A model generated the notes under the pieces. It was not told where the DNA came from, searched no databases, and saw only the letters and a list, made by a program, of their open reading frames with translations. From assembly GCA_031401675.1 (NCBI GenBank), contig JANNRR010000198.1, positions 8,584 through 72,583 of the forward strand: a DNA stretch of 64,000 bases, written 5' to 3'. Made by a program: the position numbers and the translations under genes. Shown here piece after piece: positions 8,742-17,973 of the stretch. Source of the stretch: JANNRR01 sp031401675. GTDB taxonomy: Bacteria > Pseudomonadota > Alphaproteobacteria > Rhodobacterales > Rhodobacteraceae. Each line of letters begins with the position of its first letter. The stretch's first letter is position 1.

Positions 8742-9475
8742 CAGCGCCGGATCAGCGGAACTGACGATCTGGAATACTGCGCCTCGGGGTGTGGCGGCAT
8801 GCCGTGGGTGCGGGACCAATAAGCGGTGCCGCCGCGGCGTTGCCAGGGGATGAAGATCAGGACCAACCCCACGGCAAAGCCGCCGGCGTGCGCCCAATAA
8901 GCGACGCCGTCCTGTGTGGCATCGGCGACGGTGCCGTTGAACAGTTGCAGCCCGAACCACAGACCGAGCACGATCCAGGCCGAGATCGGAAAGATGCGAA
9001 AGAAGATGATGAAAATGAACAGGACGTCGACCTTGGCGCGCGGGAACATCAGAAGGTAGCCGCCGAGCACGCCGGCAATGGCCCCCGACGCTCCGACGGT
9101 CGGGATCGGCGACGCCGGATCGGCCAGAATCTGCGCCGCCCATGCACCGACCCCACAGGCGAGGTAGAAGGCCAGATAGCCGAAATGCCCCAGTTCCTCT
9201 TCCAGATTGTCGCCGAATACCCATAGAAACAGCATGTTGCCCGCAAGATGCAGCCAGCCGCCATGCAGGAACATCGAGGTGATCAGGGTGGTCAGGTTCT
9301 GCCCGGCTGTCACGTCGCGCGGCACCATGCCCCAGGTGGTATAGAACAGATATTCCTGTTGCGGGCCGGCGAGGAACGGGAAATAGGCCAGAAATACCCC
9401 GACATTCACCGCGATCAGCGCATAGGTGACAAAGGGCGTGCGGGTCGATGGATTGTGGTCGCGGATCGGAAACAT
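8741..9475 (-). CDS. Rhomboid family intramembrane serine protease
   Basis: A 244-residue membrane protein with six or so hydrophobic segments. MFLHGGWLHLAGNMLFLWVFGDN is the HxxxN region of TM2. The serine nucleophile lies in TVGASGAIAGVLGG (GxSG motif, near residue 130), and the partner histidine in YWAHAGGFAVG (near residue 192). It would cleave single-pass membrane substrates within the inner membrane. It precedes the GFA gene with a one-base overlap. The C-terminal tail after the last TM is short and basic. No physiological substrate is evident from the neighbours. Confidence 0.92.
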   Translation of the reverse strand: MFPIRDHNPSTRTPFVTYALIAVNVGVFLAYFPFLAGPQQEYLFYTTWGMVPRDVTAGQNLTTLITSMFLHGGWLHLAGNMLFLWVFGDNLEEELGHFGYLAFYLACGVGAWAAQILADPASPIPTVGASGAIAGVLGGYLLMFPRAKVDVLFIFIIFFRIFPISAWIVLGLWFGLQLFNGTVADATQDGVAYWAHAGGFAVGLVLIFIPWQRRGGTAYWSRTHGMPPHPEAQYSRSSVPLIRR

Positions 9476-9506
9476 GGGCGCAGGCTTCCCGATCCGGGCG
9501 CGTTGG

Positions 9507-12500
9507 TCAAGCGTTACTCATCTCGGACAGCAATTGCGCGTTGCCACCGGATGCGGTGGTGTCGATGCAGACATGGCGCTCGACGGCGACGCGGGCCCGG
9601 TCGGGTTCATCGCAGATCAGCGGCAGGATCGGGCCGGGACGGGCGGCCAGGGCCAGCGCGTAGGCGCGGGCCTGATCGGCGTTGCCCCACCAGAGCGCGC
9701 CGGAAAAGCCGTGAAGCGTCGTCAGGGCCCCGGCGGCCAGCGACCCGTCGGCGACAACGGCGACGCCGCCCGCTGCGCGCACCTGTGCCGCCTGCTGGCC
9801 CGCTGCATCCGCCGTGGGGCCGAGGCAGAGAAGCGGCGCGCGGGGAAAGAGCGACAAGCGGTTGGATTCGCCGGTCGGGCCGGGCAGATCGTGGGTGGCG
9901 AAGGCGGCGGCCGGGACGCTGGCGCGGTCGAGCGCGGTTTGCAGGCGGGCAGGGTCGGCCGGGTGCGGCCAGTCGCCCGGCTGCTGCGGCACCGTGTTCG
10001 CCGTGAAGCGGGCCAGATAGTCCGGCCCGCCGGCCTTGGGCCCGGTGCCCGACAGGCCTTCGCCGCCAAACGGCTGACTGCCGACCACCGCCCCGATCTG
10101 GTTGCGATTGACATAGGTGTTGCCGGCCCTGATCCGGCTGACGATGGTCTGCACCCGGTCATCGATCCTGGTATGCAGACCGAATGTCAGCCCGTAGCCC
10201 GAGGCGTTGACTGCATCGATCACCGCATCAATCTCGGACGCCTTGAAGGTGGCGATGTGCAGGATGGGGCCGAACATTTCGCGGTCCAGCTGTGCGATGC
10301 CGCGCACCCGGATGACGGTGGGTGCGATGAAGTTTCCCTGCGACGGGGCAGGGAGTTCCTTCAGGATGCGGCCTTCGGCGCGGGCGGCGGCGATGTAGGC
10401 GCGCAGGCTGGCGGCGGCTTCGGGGTCGATCACCGGGCCGATGTCGGCGGCCAGCGGCCAGGGGTTGCCGATGGCAAGATCATCCATCGCGCCGAACAGC
10501 ATGTGCTGCACCACGTCGGCGACGCTGTCCTGCAGGTAGAGGATGCGCAGGGCCGAGCAGCGCTGGCCCGCCGACTGGAAGGCCGAGGCCAGGATGTCGC
10601 GCACCGCCTGTTCCGGCAGGGCGGTGCTGTCGACCAGCATGGCGTTCAGCCCGCCGGTTTCGGCGATCAGCGGGGCGGCGGGGTCGAGATGCTGCGCCAT
10701 GGCTTTTCGGATCGTCCGGGCGGTGGCGGTGGAGCCGGTGAAAACGACGCCGTTGACGCGGCGGTCGCTGGTCAGGGCGGCCCCGACGGTCGGACCGTCA
10801 CCGGGCAAGAGTTGCAGGCTGGCCTGCGGCACCCCGGCGCGGTGCATCAGGTCGGTGGCCAGCGCGGCGATCAGCGGCGTCTGTTCGGCGGGTTTGGCCA
10901 GAACGCCGCAGCCTGCGGCAAGCGCGGCGGCGATCTGGCCGGTAAAGATCGCCAGCGGGAAGTTCCATGGGCTGATGCAGGTGATCAGGCCGCGCGCCGG
11001 GTGGGGTGTATGGGTCTGGGCGGCGTAGTAGCGCAGGAAATCCACCGCTTCGCGCCATTCGCCGACGGCATCGGCCAGAGTCTTGCCGGCTTCACGGGTC
11101 AGGAGGGCAAAGATCGGGCCGAATTCGGCTTCATAGAGGTCGGCGGCGCGGTTCAGGATCGTGGCGCGTTCGGCGGGCGCGGCTGTCCAGGGGCGGGCGG
11201 TGGTCAGGGCAGACTGGATATCGGCGGTGCTGGCCTGATGCACATGGCCTGTCAGGTCGGCGGGGTCGGCGGGGTTGGTGAGCGGCTGCGGTGGCAGGGG
11301 TTGTGCGGGACCGGCAAGCAAGGGTTTTGCGGTGAAGGCGGTGGTTTGGTGCGGGCTGCGCGCCGCCTCGATTTCCGCAAGGTCGGTTGCATCGGTCAGA
11401 TCAAAGCCGCGGGCGTTGCGGCGGGCGGGGGCGTAGAGGTCGGGGCCGTGTTTCAGGCCCGGGCTTTGCGGGCGCGGCAGCAGGGCCTGGATGGCGGCGA
11501 ACGGGTCGGCGGCGACGGTTTCGGCGGGTACGGATTCGTCGACGATCTGGTTGACGAAGGACGAGTTGGCACCGTTTTCCAGGAGTCGGCGCACCAGGTA
11601 AGCCAACAGGTCACGGTGGGCACCGACCGGGGCATAGATGCGGCAGCGGCTGCCAAGGTCGGCCTGCACGATGTCGTGCAAGCGCTCGCCCATGCCATGC
11701 AGGCGCTGGAATTCGTAAGCCGACCGGTCCGGGCCAAGTTCCAGAATGGCGGCGACGGTATGGGCATTGTGGGTGGCGAACTGCGGATAGATGCGGTCGG
11801 TCATCGTCAGCAGTTTGGCGGCATTGGCGATGTAGCTGACATCGGTCGCGGCCTTGCGGGTAAAGACCGGGAAGCTGGCCAGGCCCAGCACCTGCGCCCG
11901 TTTGACTTCGGTATCCCAATAGGCGCCCTTGACCAGCCGGACCATGATGCGGCGGTCGAGTTTCCGGGCGGTGGCATGGAGCCAGTCCAAGACCGGCCCG
12001 GCGCGGCGGCCGTAAGCCTGCACCACCACCCCAAAGCCGTCCCAGCCGGCCAGCGAGGGGTCGCCGAGCACCGCCTCGATCACGTCGAGCGAAAGGGTCA
12101 GGCGGTCGGCCTCTTCGGCATCGACGTTGAAGCCGAGGCCCGCCGATCTTGCCAATGCGGCAAGCGCCCGGACGCGGGGGACCAGTTCGGCCAACACGCG
12201 GTCGCGCTTGGCGATTTCGTAGCGGGGATGCAGGGCGGAAAGCTTGACCGAAATGCCGGGGTTTTCGCGGATGTCGCGGCTGGTGCAGGCAGTGGCGATG
12301 GCCGAGATGGCGCGGGAGTAGGACAGGTGATAGCGGCGGGCGTCGGCTTCGGTGCGCGCCGCCTCGCCCAGCATGTCGTAGCTGTAGGTGAAGCCTTTGG
12401 CTTCCAGCATCCTTGCCCGGTCCATCGCGGCGCCGATGGTTTCGCCCAGCACGAATTGCCGGCCCATTTCCTTCATCGCCCGGCTGACAGCACCCCGGAT

Positions 12501-12956
12501 CACCGGCTCGCCCAGCCGTTTCACCGCCGCCTTCAGATGGCCGACGACGCCGGGTTCACGGTCCTCCAGCACCTTGCCGGTCAGCATCAGCGCCCAGGTC
12601 GAGGCATTGACAAGGCTGGACGAGGACCGGCCCAGATGCCGCCCCCAGTCGGATGGCGCGATCTTGTCCTCGATCAGGGCATCCATGGTTTCGGCGTCGG
12701 GCACCCGCAGCAACGCCTCGGCCAGACACATCAGGGCGATGCCTTCCTCGGTCGACAGGCCGTATTCGGCCAGAAACACCTCCATCAGCCCGGGCCGGAC
12801 CGAGGTGCGGATGCGGCGCACCAGATCGGCACCACGGGCCACGATCCGGGCAAGGGTGTCGGGATCAAGGGCGGCTTCGGCGATCAGTCCGGCAAGAACC
12901 TCGCCTTCGTCGGCCAGGGTTTCCCGGGCAACGCGGGCTTTCAGATCGTCGGGCAT
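9507..12956 (-). CDS. putA: Bifunctional proline dehydrogenase / L-glutamate gamma-semialdehyde dehydrogenase
   Basis: A 1149-residue enzyme that oxidises proline to glutamate in two steps with substrate channelling at the inner membrane face. The start at 12956 follows GAGGAG nine bases upstream. The N-terminal ribbon-helix-helix DNA-binding domain of enteric PutA is absent, so it is not self-repressing. Residues 1-200 are the arm and alpha domains. RLVKGAYWDTEVKRAQ (about 338) is the FAD-dependent proline dehydrogenase barrel. The aldehyde dehydrogenase follows, with VVFTGSTATA, catalytic Glu in AETGGLNAM and catalytic Cys in SAGQRCSALR. It ends in the CIDTTASGGNAQLLS flap typical of PutA. 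Confidence 0.97.
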   Translation of the reverse strand: MPDDLKARVARETLADEGEVLAGLIAEAALDPDTLARIVARGADLVRRIRTSVRPGLMEVFLAEYGLSTEEGIALMCLAEALLRVPDAETMDALIEDKIAPSDWGRHLGRSSSSLVNASTWALMLTGKVLEDREPGVVGHLKAAVKRLGEPVIRGAVSRAMKEMGRQFVLGETIGAAMDRARMLEAKGFTYSYDMLGEAARTEADARRYHLSYSRAISAIATACTSRDIRENPGISVKLSALHPRYEIAKRDRVLAELVPRVRALAALARSAGLGFNVDAEEADRLTLSLDVIEAVLGDPSLAGWDGFGVVVQAYGRRAGPVLDWLHATARKLDRRIMVRLVKGAYWDTEVKRAQVLGLASFPVFTRKAATDVSYIANAAKLLTMTDRIYPQFATHNAHTVAAILELGPDRSAYEFQRLHGMGERLHDIVQADLGSRCRIYAPVGAHRDLLAYLVRRLLENGANSSFVNQIVDESVPAETVAADPFAAIQALLPRPQSPGLKHGPDLYAPARRNARGFDLTDATDLAEIEAARSPHQTTAFTAKPLLAGPAQPLPPQPLTNPADPADLTGHVHQASTADIQSALTTARPWTAAPAERATILNRAADLYEAEFGPIFALLTREAGKTLADAVGEWREAVDFLRYYAAQTHTPHPARGLITCISPWNFPLAIFTGQIAAALAAGCGVLAKPAEQTPLIAALATDLMHRAGVPQASLQLLPGDGPTVGAALTSDRRVNGVVFTGSTATARTIRKAMAQHLDPAAPLIAETGGLNAMLVDSTALPEQAVRDILASAFQSAGQRCSALRILYLQDSVADVVQHMLFGAMDDLAIGNPWPLAADIGPVIDPEAAASLRAYIAAARAEGRILKELPAPSQGNFIAPTVIRVRGIAQLDREMFGPILHIATFKASEIDAVIDAVNASGYGLTFGLHTRIDDRVQTIVSRIRAGNTYVNRNQIGAVVGSQPFGGEGLSGTGPKAGGPDYLARFTANTVPQQPGDWPHPADPARLQTALDRASVPAAAFATHDLPGPTGESNRLSLFPRAPLLCLGPTADAAGQQAAQVRAAGGVAVVADGSLAAGALTTLHGFSGALWWGNADQARAYALALAARPGPILPLICDEPDRARVAVERHVCIDTTASGGNAQLLSEMSNA

Positions 12957-13168
12957 GGTCCGGAACTCCTCTTTGGCGCAGGATAGCCGACGATGCATCG
13001 CCGGACACAATGATTATTCGGATCAGGCGGGCGGATCGGTCGATCATCGACGGGATCGCCATGCAAACGGATCGCGCGGACCTTGCCGGCCTTGATCAGT
13101 CGATCCTGCGCCGGCTTCCGGTGTCGCGGCGCGGCTGTCGGGCGCGGTGAAAAGGGTGTTCATCCATG

Positions 13169-13212
13169 GCGGATGTGGCAAAATCGGTAGACGCCGGGGT
13201 CTTGGAAACCCA
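13169..13212 (+). pseudogene. tRNA-Leu 5' half relic
   Basis: The first 26 bases here match the first 26 of the intact tRNA-Leu at 13401 except at two positions, covering the acceptor 5' strand, D stem and D loop. An anticodon-like arm follows (stem GGGGT/ACCCA with one mismatch, loop CTTGGAA), which would give UGG, a proline anticodon unsuited to a leucine tRNA. No variable arm, T arm or matching acceptor 3' strand (CATCCGC) is found before 13400. It is best read as a truncated duplicate of a tRNA-Leu gene. Confidence 0.6.
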
Positions 13213-13400
13213 GTACCGGGCGGTGCGGCAGCATGACGACACACCGATATTATATCTCTGGAATAATGGCTTATTGAAATCCTGCAGATGGGAGGGCGTA
13301 GGGTTGAAGGGGTTGGAAGTCGCAGGGGAGCCAACAGCGGGGAACGACCCGAAACTCTGCAGTTGCGTGCCTGGGCGCGATGTGGCACGACCCCGAAAAG

Positions 13401-13700
13401 GCGGACGTGGCGAAATCGGTAGACGCAGCAGACTTTAATTGGAGTGCCCGTGGGGAAATCCGCGGAGTAGAACCGCTCAAAGTCGGGGATCGCTAACGGG
13501 CTTCGGCCCCAAGCCAATCCCGAGCCAAGCCCCCGGTGGGGGAAGGTGTAGAGACTGGACGGGTGGCACCTAACGCCTGAGATGGCCATGGTGAAGGGAC
13601 AGTCCGGACCACGAACGCTGAAGGGCGGCGGCGAAAGTCGAAGTGGTATGAAAATCTGCTTCTCAAGGGAGTGCGGGTTCAAGTCCCGCCGTCCGCACCA
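13401..13700 (+). tRNA. tRNA-Leu(UAA), interrupted by a group I intron
   Basis: Exon 1 is 13401-13435 and exon 2 is 13651-13700. Joined, they form a class II tRNA: acceptor GCGGACG/CGTCCGC, three-pair D stem, anticodon stem GCAGA/TCTGC with loop CTTAAAA (anticodon UAA, split after U34), a long variable arm (CTC/GAG stem), T arm GCGGG/CCCGC with loop TTCAAGT, discriminator A and an encoded CCA. The tRNA would read UUA and UUG leucine codons. Everything needed for a functional product is present provided the intron splices. Confidence 0.93.
13436..13650 (+). ncRNA. Group I self-splicing intron in the tRNA-Leu anticodon loop
   Basis: A 215-nt intron between U34 and A35, the same site as the classical cyanobacterial and plastid tRNA-Leu(UAA) intron. 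It ends in G (13650, omega-G). P1 can form between exon ACTT and intron GAGT with the expected U-G pair at the splice site. P2 is CCGTGG/CCGCGG. Core-like blocks are AATCCCGAGCCAAG (P/Q region, about 13516-13529), GTAGAGACT (R, about 13548-13556) and GGGACAGTCC (S), giving a GACT/AGTC P7. P5 is capped by a TTCG loop, and a GAAA-capped hairpin (P9) lies near the 3' end. No endonuclease reading frame is present. Confidence 0.9.
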
Positions 13701-13908
13701 AATGAAGTTCCTTCATCGGATCGACGCGAGGTGGCCCTGCCACGCGGCAAGGCGCAAAAGATGACCCACGTTGTCTTGAATGCCGTGCATTTGCCTAACG
13801 AACGGACCGACAGACCGCGACCGCCGCCGGATTGCGTGATCCCGCCAGACGGTGTCATTGCCGACAGCGCGGGCCATTCCCTTTGGCATGGGTAAACAGA
13901 ATGCCCGG

Positions 13909-14580
13909 CTATTCGTCGCCGGGCACGCCGTAGGACGGCGCGATCGTTGGGTTCATGGCCCGTTGCACATAGGCGGACATTTGCGGGCGGTAGACATCCC
14001 AAGCCGCTGCCAGGTCCCGGATGGGTTCATCCGACCAGTCGATGCGCAGATCGACCAGTGGCCAGTCCAGCTTGTCAGCGATTTTCAGACCGGCCGAATG
14101 CACCGGGCCCGCCTCGCCGCCTGCCGCAAGACCGGCCTGCAACGCCGCGATCAGGCGGTCGCCCAGATGGCCTGCGGCGGCCCCGAAGGTTGCGACCATG
14201 GCTTTGGGCACCGCAGAATCGGCCAAGAGATTGCCCCCCGCCGCGCAGTCCAGCCCGAGGGCTTCGCCCCAGTTCCCCAGGACCTGTCCCCCTGAATGGA
14301 TTGCAAGCCCACCCGCCGCATCGACGACCAGCAATTGCCGATAGTCGATGTACTGCCGCCCGGTGGTGACGGCGGCCAGGGCGTCTGCGGCAGATTTCCC
14401 CTGCGCCAAGTGATCCAGCAATTCCGGGCCAAGGCCGGGATCGGTGATGTTCTGGCTGGCCACGGCCCCGACACCGGCCCGCACATGCGCGCAGCGCGCC
14501 GCCACGGCTGGCGACGAGGATGCGATCACCATGCCGAACTGTCCGGTTCTGGCGCAGCGCGCGATCAGCGAGAACGTCAT
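13909..14580 (-). CDS. DUF1028 domain protein (Ntn-hydrolase-like)
   Basis: A 223-residue protein. It begins MTFSLIARCARTGQFGMVIA and continues SSSPAVAARCAHVRAGVGAVASQN, the opening of DUF1028, predicted to adopt an Ntn-hydrolase fold. DPGLGPELLDHLAQGKSA and GNLLADSAVPKAM are also family-typical. The substrate is unknown. It sits 19 nt downstream of a Rid-family gene, a pairing seen repeatedly in proteobacteria, which suggests a role in clearing a reactive amine or imine metabolite. No signal peptide is present. Confidence 0.87.
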   Translation of the reverse strand: MTFSLIARCARTGQFGMVIASSSPAVAARCAHVRAGVGAVASQNITDPGLGPELLDHLAQGKSAADALAAVTTGRQYIDYRQLLVVDAAGGLAIHSGGQVLGNWGEALGLDCAAGGNLLADSAVPKAMVATFGAAAGHLGDRLIAALQAGLAAGGEAGPVHSAGLKIADKLDWPLVDLRIDWSDEPIRDLAAAWDVYRPQMSAYVQRAMNPTIAPSYGVPGDE

Positions 14581-14599
14581 CCCTGCATCCTTTCTGGCT

Positions 14600-15022
14600 T
14601 TAGTCCGGTATCACGGCGGTACCGTCAATTTCGACCAGCCAGCCTGGGCGGGCCAATGCAGACACCACAAGCCCGGTCGAAACCGGATGCACGCCTTTGA
14701 TGTATTCGCCCATCGTACGGTAGACCGCCTCGCGGTGGCGAACATCGGTCAGATACACCACAACCTTCACCAGATGCTCCATCGTCCCGCCCGCCTCCTC
14801 GATCAGCTGGCGGATGTTCTGCATCACCTTGTGGGTCTGCTCGACCGGGTCGTGGCTGCCGATATCCCTAGCGTCATCGAGGTTCTGCGGGCACTGACCG
14901 CGCAGATACAGGGTGCGACCGCCGCGTGTGGCGACGGCCTGACACAGATCGTTCGACAGGTTTTGCTCGGGGTAGGTCTGTTTGGTGTTGAATTTCCGGT
15001 AGCGGGTGTGCGGGTCGGCCAT
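14600..15022 (-). CDS. Rid family protein (RidA/YjgF superfamily), lacking the deaminase arginine
   Basis: A 140-residue Rid-superfamily protein (chorismate-mutase-like trimer). VVVYLTDVRHREAVYRTMGEYI and the C-terminal LARPGWLVEIDGTAVIP align with the family. Where RidA has the catalytic arginine (FPARS in E. coli), this protein reads HPVSTGL, so imine deaminase activity of the RidA type is not expected; it belongs to one of the other Rid groups. It is the first gene of a two-gene operon with the DUF1028 gene and is divergent from the monooxygenase gene. Confidence 0.85.
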   Translation of the reverse strand: MADPHTRYRKFNTKQTYPEQNLSNDLCQAVATRGGRTLYLRGQCPQNLDDARDIGSHDPVEQTHKVMQNIRQLIEEAGGTMEHLVKVVVYLTDVRHREAVYRTMGEYIKGVHPVSTGLVVSALARPGWLVEIDGTAVIPD

Positions 15023-15368
15023 GGCTGATGATGCCCTTTCTTGCGGTGACAGTGCGGCTGTTCAGGCAGATGCAGCCCATGCGGCCATGGGTTGCCATAC
15101 CGCTTGTATTTCACAGAAGCGAAGCGCAACAACATCAGTGTTTCGTTCACTGTCGATTGGACGATGGTTAATCGGATTTGCGAGCCCTCAGCCCTCAGCC
15201 CTCAGCTCTCAGCCCTGAGCTCGCAGTTCGCCGCGTGACGTTTAACGACAGCCTAATCAACGCTGCATGAAATGCTTGTCTTCCTGAGCTGGCACCTCGC
15301 CTAGACCTCGGGCAAGAACGCGGCCAGATCGGCTGCTTGTGCAGCGAACACTAAAAGAGGATGCCACC
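15023..15368. other. 346-nt divergent intergenic region
   Basis: This separates the Rid/DUF1028 operon (leftward) from the flavin monooxygenase (rightward) and must hold both promoters. Apart from the 7-nt tandem repeat at 15183-15224 I see no gene, hairpin with a T-run, or clear operator. Confidence 0.5.
15183..15224 (+). repeat. Tandem repeat of six 7-nt units
   Basis: Six consecutive heptamers: three perfect AGCCCTC, then AGCTCTC, AGCCCTG and AGCTCGC. It lies in the intergenic region between divergent genes, so copy-number change by slippage could alter promoter spacing. No protein is encoded across it. Confidence 0.85.
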
Positions 15369-16637
15369 ATGGCCGTTGAATACGTTGATACGCTTGTCAT
15401 TGGCGGTGGGCAGGCCGGTCTGGCGATGAGCGAGCATCTGAGCCAGCACGATGTGCCGCACCTTGTCCTTGAGCGGCACCGGATTGCCGAGAAGTGGCGG
15501 ACTGGGCGTTGGGACTCGCTGGTTGCCAATGGCCCGGCCTGGCATGACCGTTTTCCAAACATGACGTTCGATGACATTGATCCGAACAGTTTTGCCACCA
15601 AGGACCGGATCGTCGCCTATTTCGAAGCCTATGCCGACCAGATCAAGGCCCCGATCCGCTGCGGCGTCGACGTGAGGTCCCTGGCAAGGAAGGCCGACGG
15701 GACAGGGTTTCGCATCGAGACATCACAAGGTGTGATCGAAGCCACCAACGTTGTTGCAGCCACCGGGCCGTTTCAACGTCCGCTTATCCCCGCCGTCGTG
15801 CTGCCGGAATCCGGGATCTTGCAGGTTCACTCGGCCGACTACCGCAATCCCGGTCAGTTGCCGGAAGGTGCTGTGCTGGTGGTTGGTGCCGGATCATCGG
15901 GGGCGCAAATTGCCGATGAGCTTCTGCGCGCGGGCAAGCGGGTTTACCTTTCGGTCGGCCCACACGACAGGCCACCCCTGCGCTATCGCGGCCGCGATTT
16001 CTGCTGGTGGCTCGGGGTTCTGGGCCAGTGGGACGCCAAGGCCCGCGAACCGGGGATGGAGCATGTGACCATTGCGGTCAGCGGGGCCCATGGCGGACAT
16101 ACGGTGGATTTCCGGCGGTTTGCAGTTCGTGGAATGACTCTGCTGGGTCGGGCGGGGCCGGTGAAAGACGGCGTGATGCAGATCGCCCCAGATCTTGCGC
16201 GCAACCTTGCCGGTGGCGATGCGAACTATCTTTCCGTGCTGGACAAGGCTGACGAATATGTCGCCAGGAACGGCCTCGACCTGCCGGAAGAGCCCGATGC
16301 CCGGAACATCGACGCGGATCCTGCCTGCGTTACGAACCCGGTTCTGGCGTTGAACCTGGCAGCGGCGGGCATCACCTCGATCGTCTGGGCCACCGGCTTT
16401 GCGCTCGATTTCGGTTGGGTGCAGGCAGACACCTTCGATGCCAAGGGCACGCCGCTGCATGACTGCGGCGTCTCGCAGGTGCCCGGCCTTTACTTTTTGG
16501 GTCTGCCCTGGCTGTCTCGCCGCGCGTCGCCTTTTATCTGGGGCGTCTGGCACGATGCCGCCTATCTGGCGAGCCATATCGCGGCGCGGCGGCAAGCGCC
16601 TGAGGAAGGCATTTCGGCCGGTGCCAGAGCGGGTTGA
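15369..16637 (+). CDS. Flavin-containing monooxygenase-like NAD(P)/FAD oxidoreductase
   Basis: A 422-residue flavoprotein of the class B monooxygenase type. The start at 15369 follows AGAGGA with seven-base spacing. TLVIGGGQAGLAMSEHL (residues 7-23) is the FAD-binding GxGxxG motif. VLVVGAGSSGAQIADELL (about 172-189) is the NADPH-binding motif. WATGFALDFGWV is the late ATG motif of the family. The N-terminal stretch ERHRIAEKWRTGRWDSL resembles YUCCA-like and related bacterial oxygenases. The natural substrate is not inferable: the gene is isolated between a Rid pair and a sugar importer. No membrane segment or signal peptide is seen. Confidence 0.85.
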   Translation: MAVEYVDTLVIGGGQAGLAMSEHLSQHDVPHLVLERHRIAEKWRTGRWDSLVANGPAWHDRFPNMTFDDIDPNSFATKDRIVAYFEAYADQIKAPIRCGVDVRSLARKADGTGFRIETSQGVIEATNVVAATGPFQRPLIPAVVLPESGILQVHSADYRNPGQLPEGAVLVVGAGSSGAQIADELLRAGKRVYLSVGPHDRPPLRYRGRDFCWWLGVLGQWDAKAREPGMEHVTIAVSGAHGGHTVDFRRFAVRGMTLLGRAGPVKDGVMQIAPDLARNLAGGDANYLSVLDKADEYVARNGLDLPEEPDARNIDADPACVTNPVLALNLAAAGITSIVWATGFALDFGWVQADTFDAKGTPLHDCGVSQVPGLYFLGLPWLSRRASPFIWGVWHDAAYLASHIAARRQAPEEGISAGARAG

Positions 16638-16896
16638 CTGTCGGGCTTCGCCACATTGGAGGGCACTGCCAGAAATTCGGACAAATCGGCTTTCCAGCAG
16701 GCCGGATTTTCGCCCGTGCGGTGCCTTGCCGCCGTCGCCCACGACAGTACGTTTCTCATGCGCCGGCGCAGGCGCGATGCGGTTTCGGTCAAGCCCGTCC
16801 ATAGCGGTTACCGGGCGCGCAACAAATCCTGCACGCGGATTTTTGCAACTGGTCCCCGGCCCTGTCCGGTTTTCGCGCCGCAACTCGCGCCGTGGA

Positions 16897-17961
<1,065 letters not shown>

Positions 17962-17973
17962 GGTTTTCTCCCT

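Noticed and set aside
8346..9224. 292-codon minus-strand frame including the GFA protein
   Set aside because: The N-terminal 160 codons are out of frame with the rhomboid gene that occupies the same DNA; the GFA start at 8741 gives the family-typical N-terminus.
9426..12986. 1186-codon plus-strand open frame over putA
   Set aside because: Gly/Arg/Gln-rich antisense frame of a high-GC gene; putA on the other strand has complete motifs over its whole length.
13044..13682. 212-codon minus-strand frame across the tRNA-Leu and intron
   Set aside because: The plus strand forms a complete interrupted tRNA; the frame shows no protein features and would be antisense to structured RNA.
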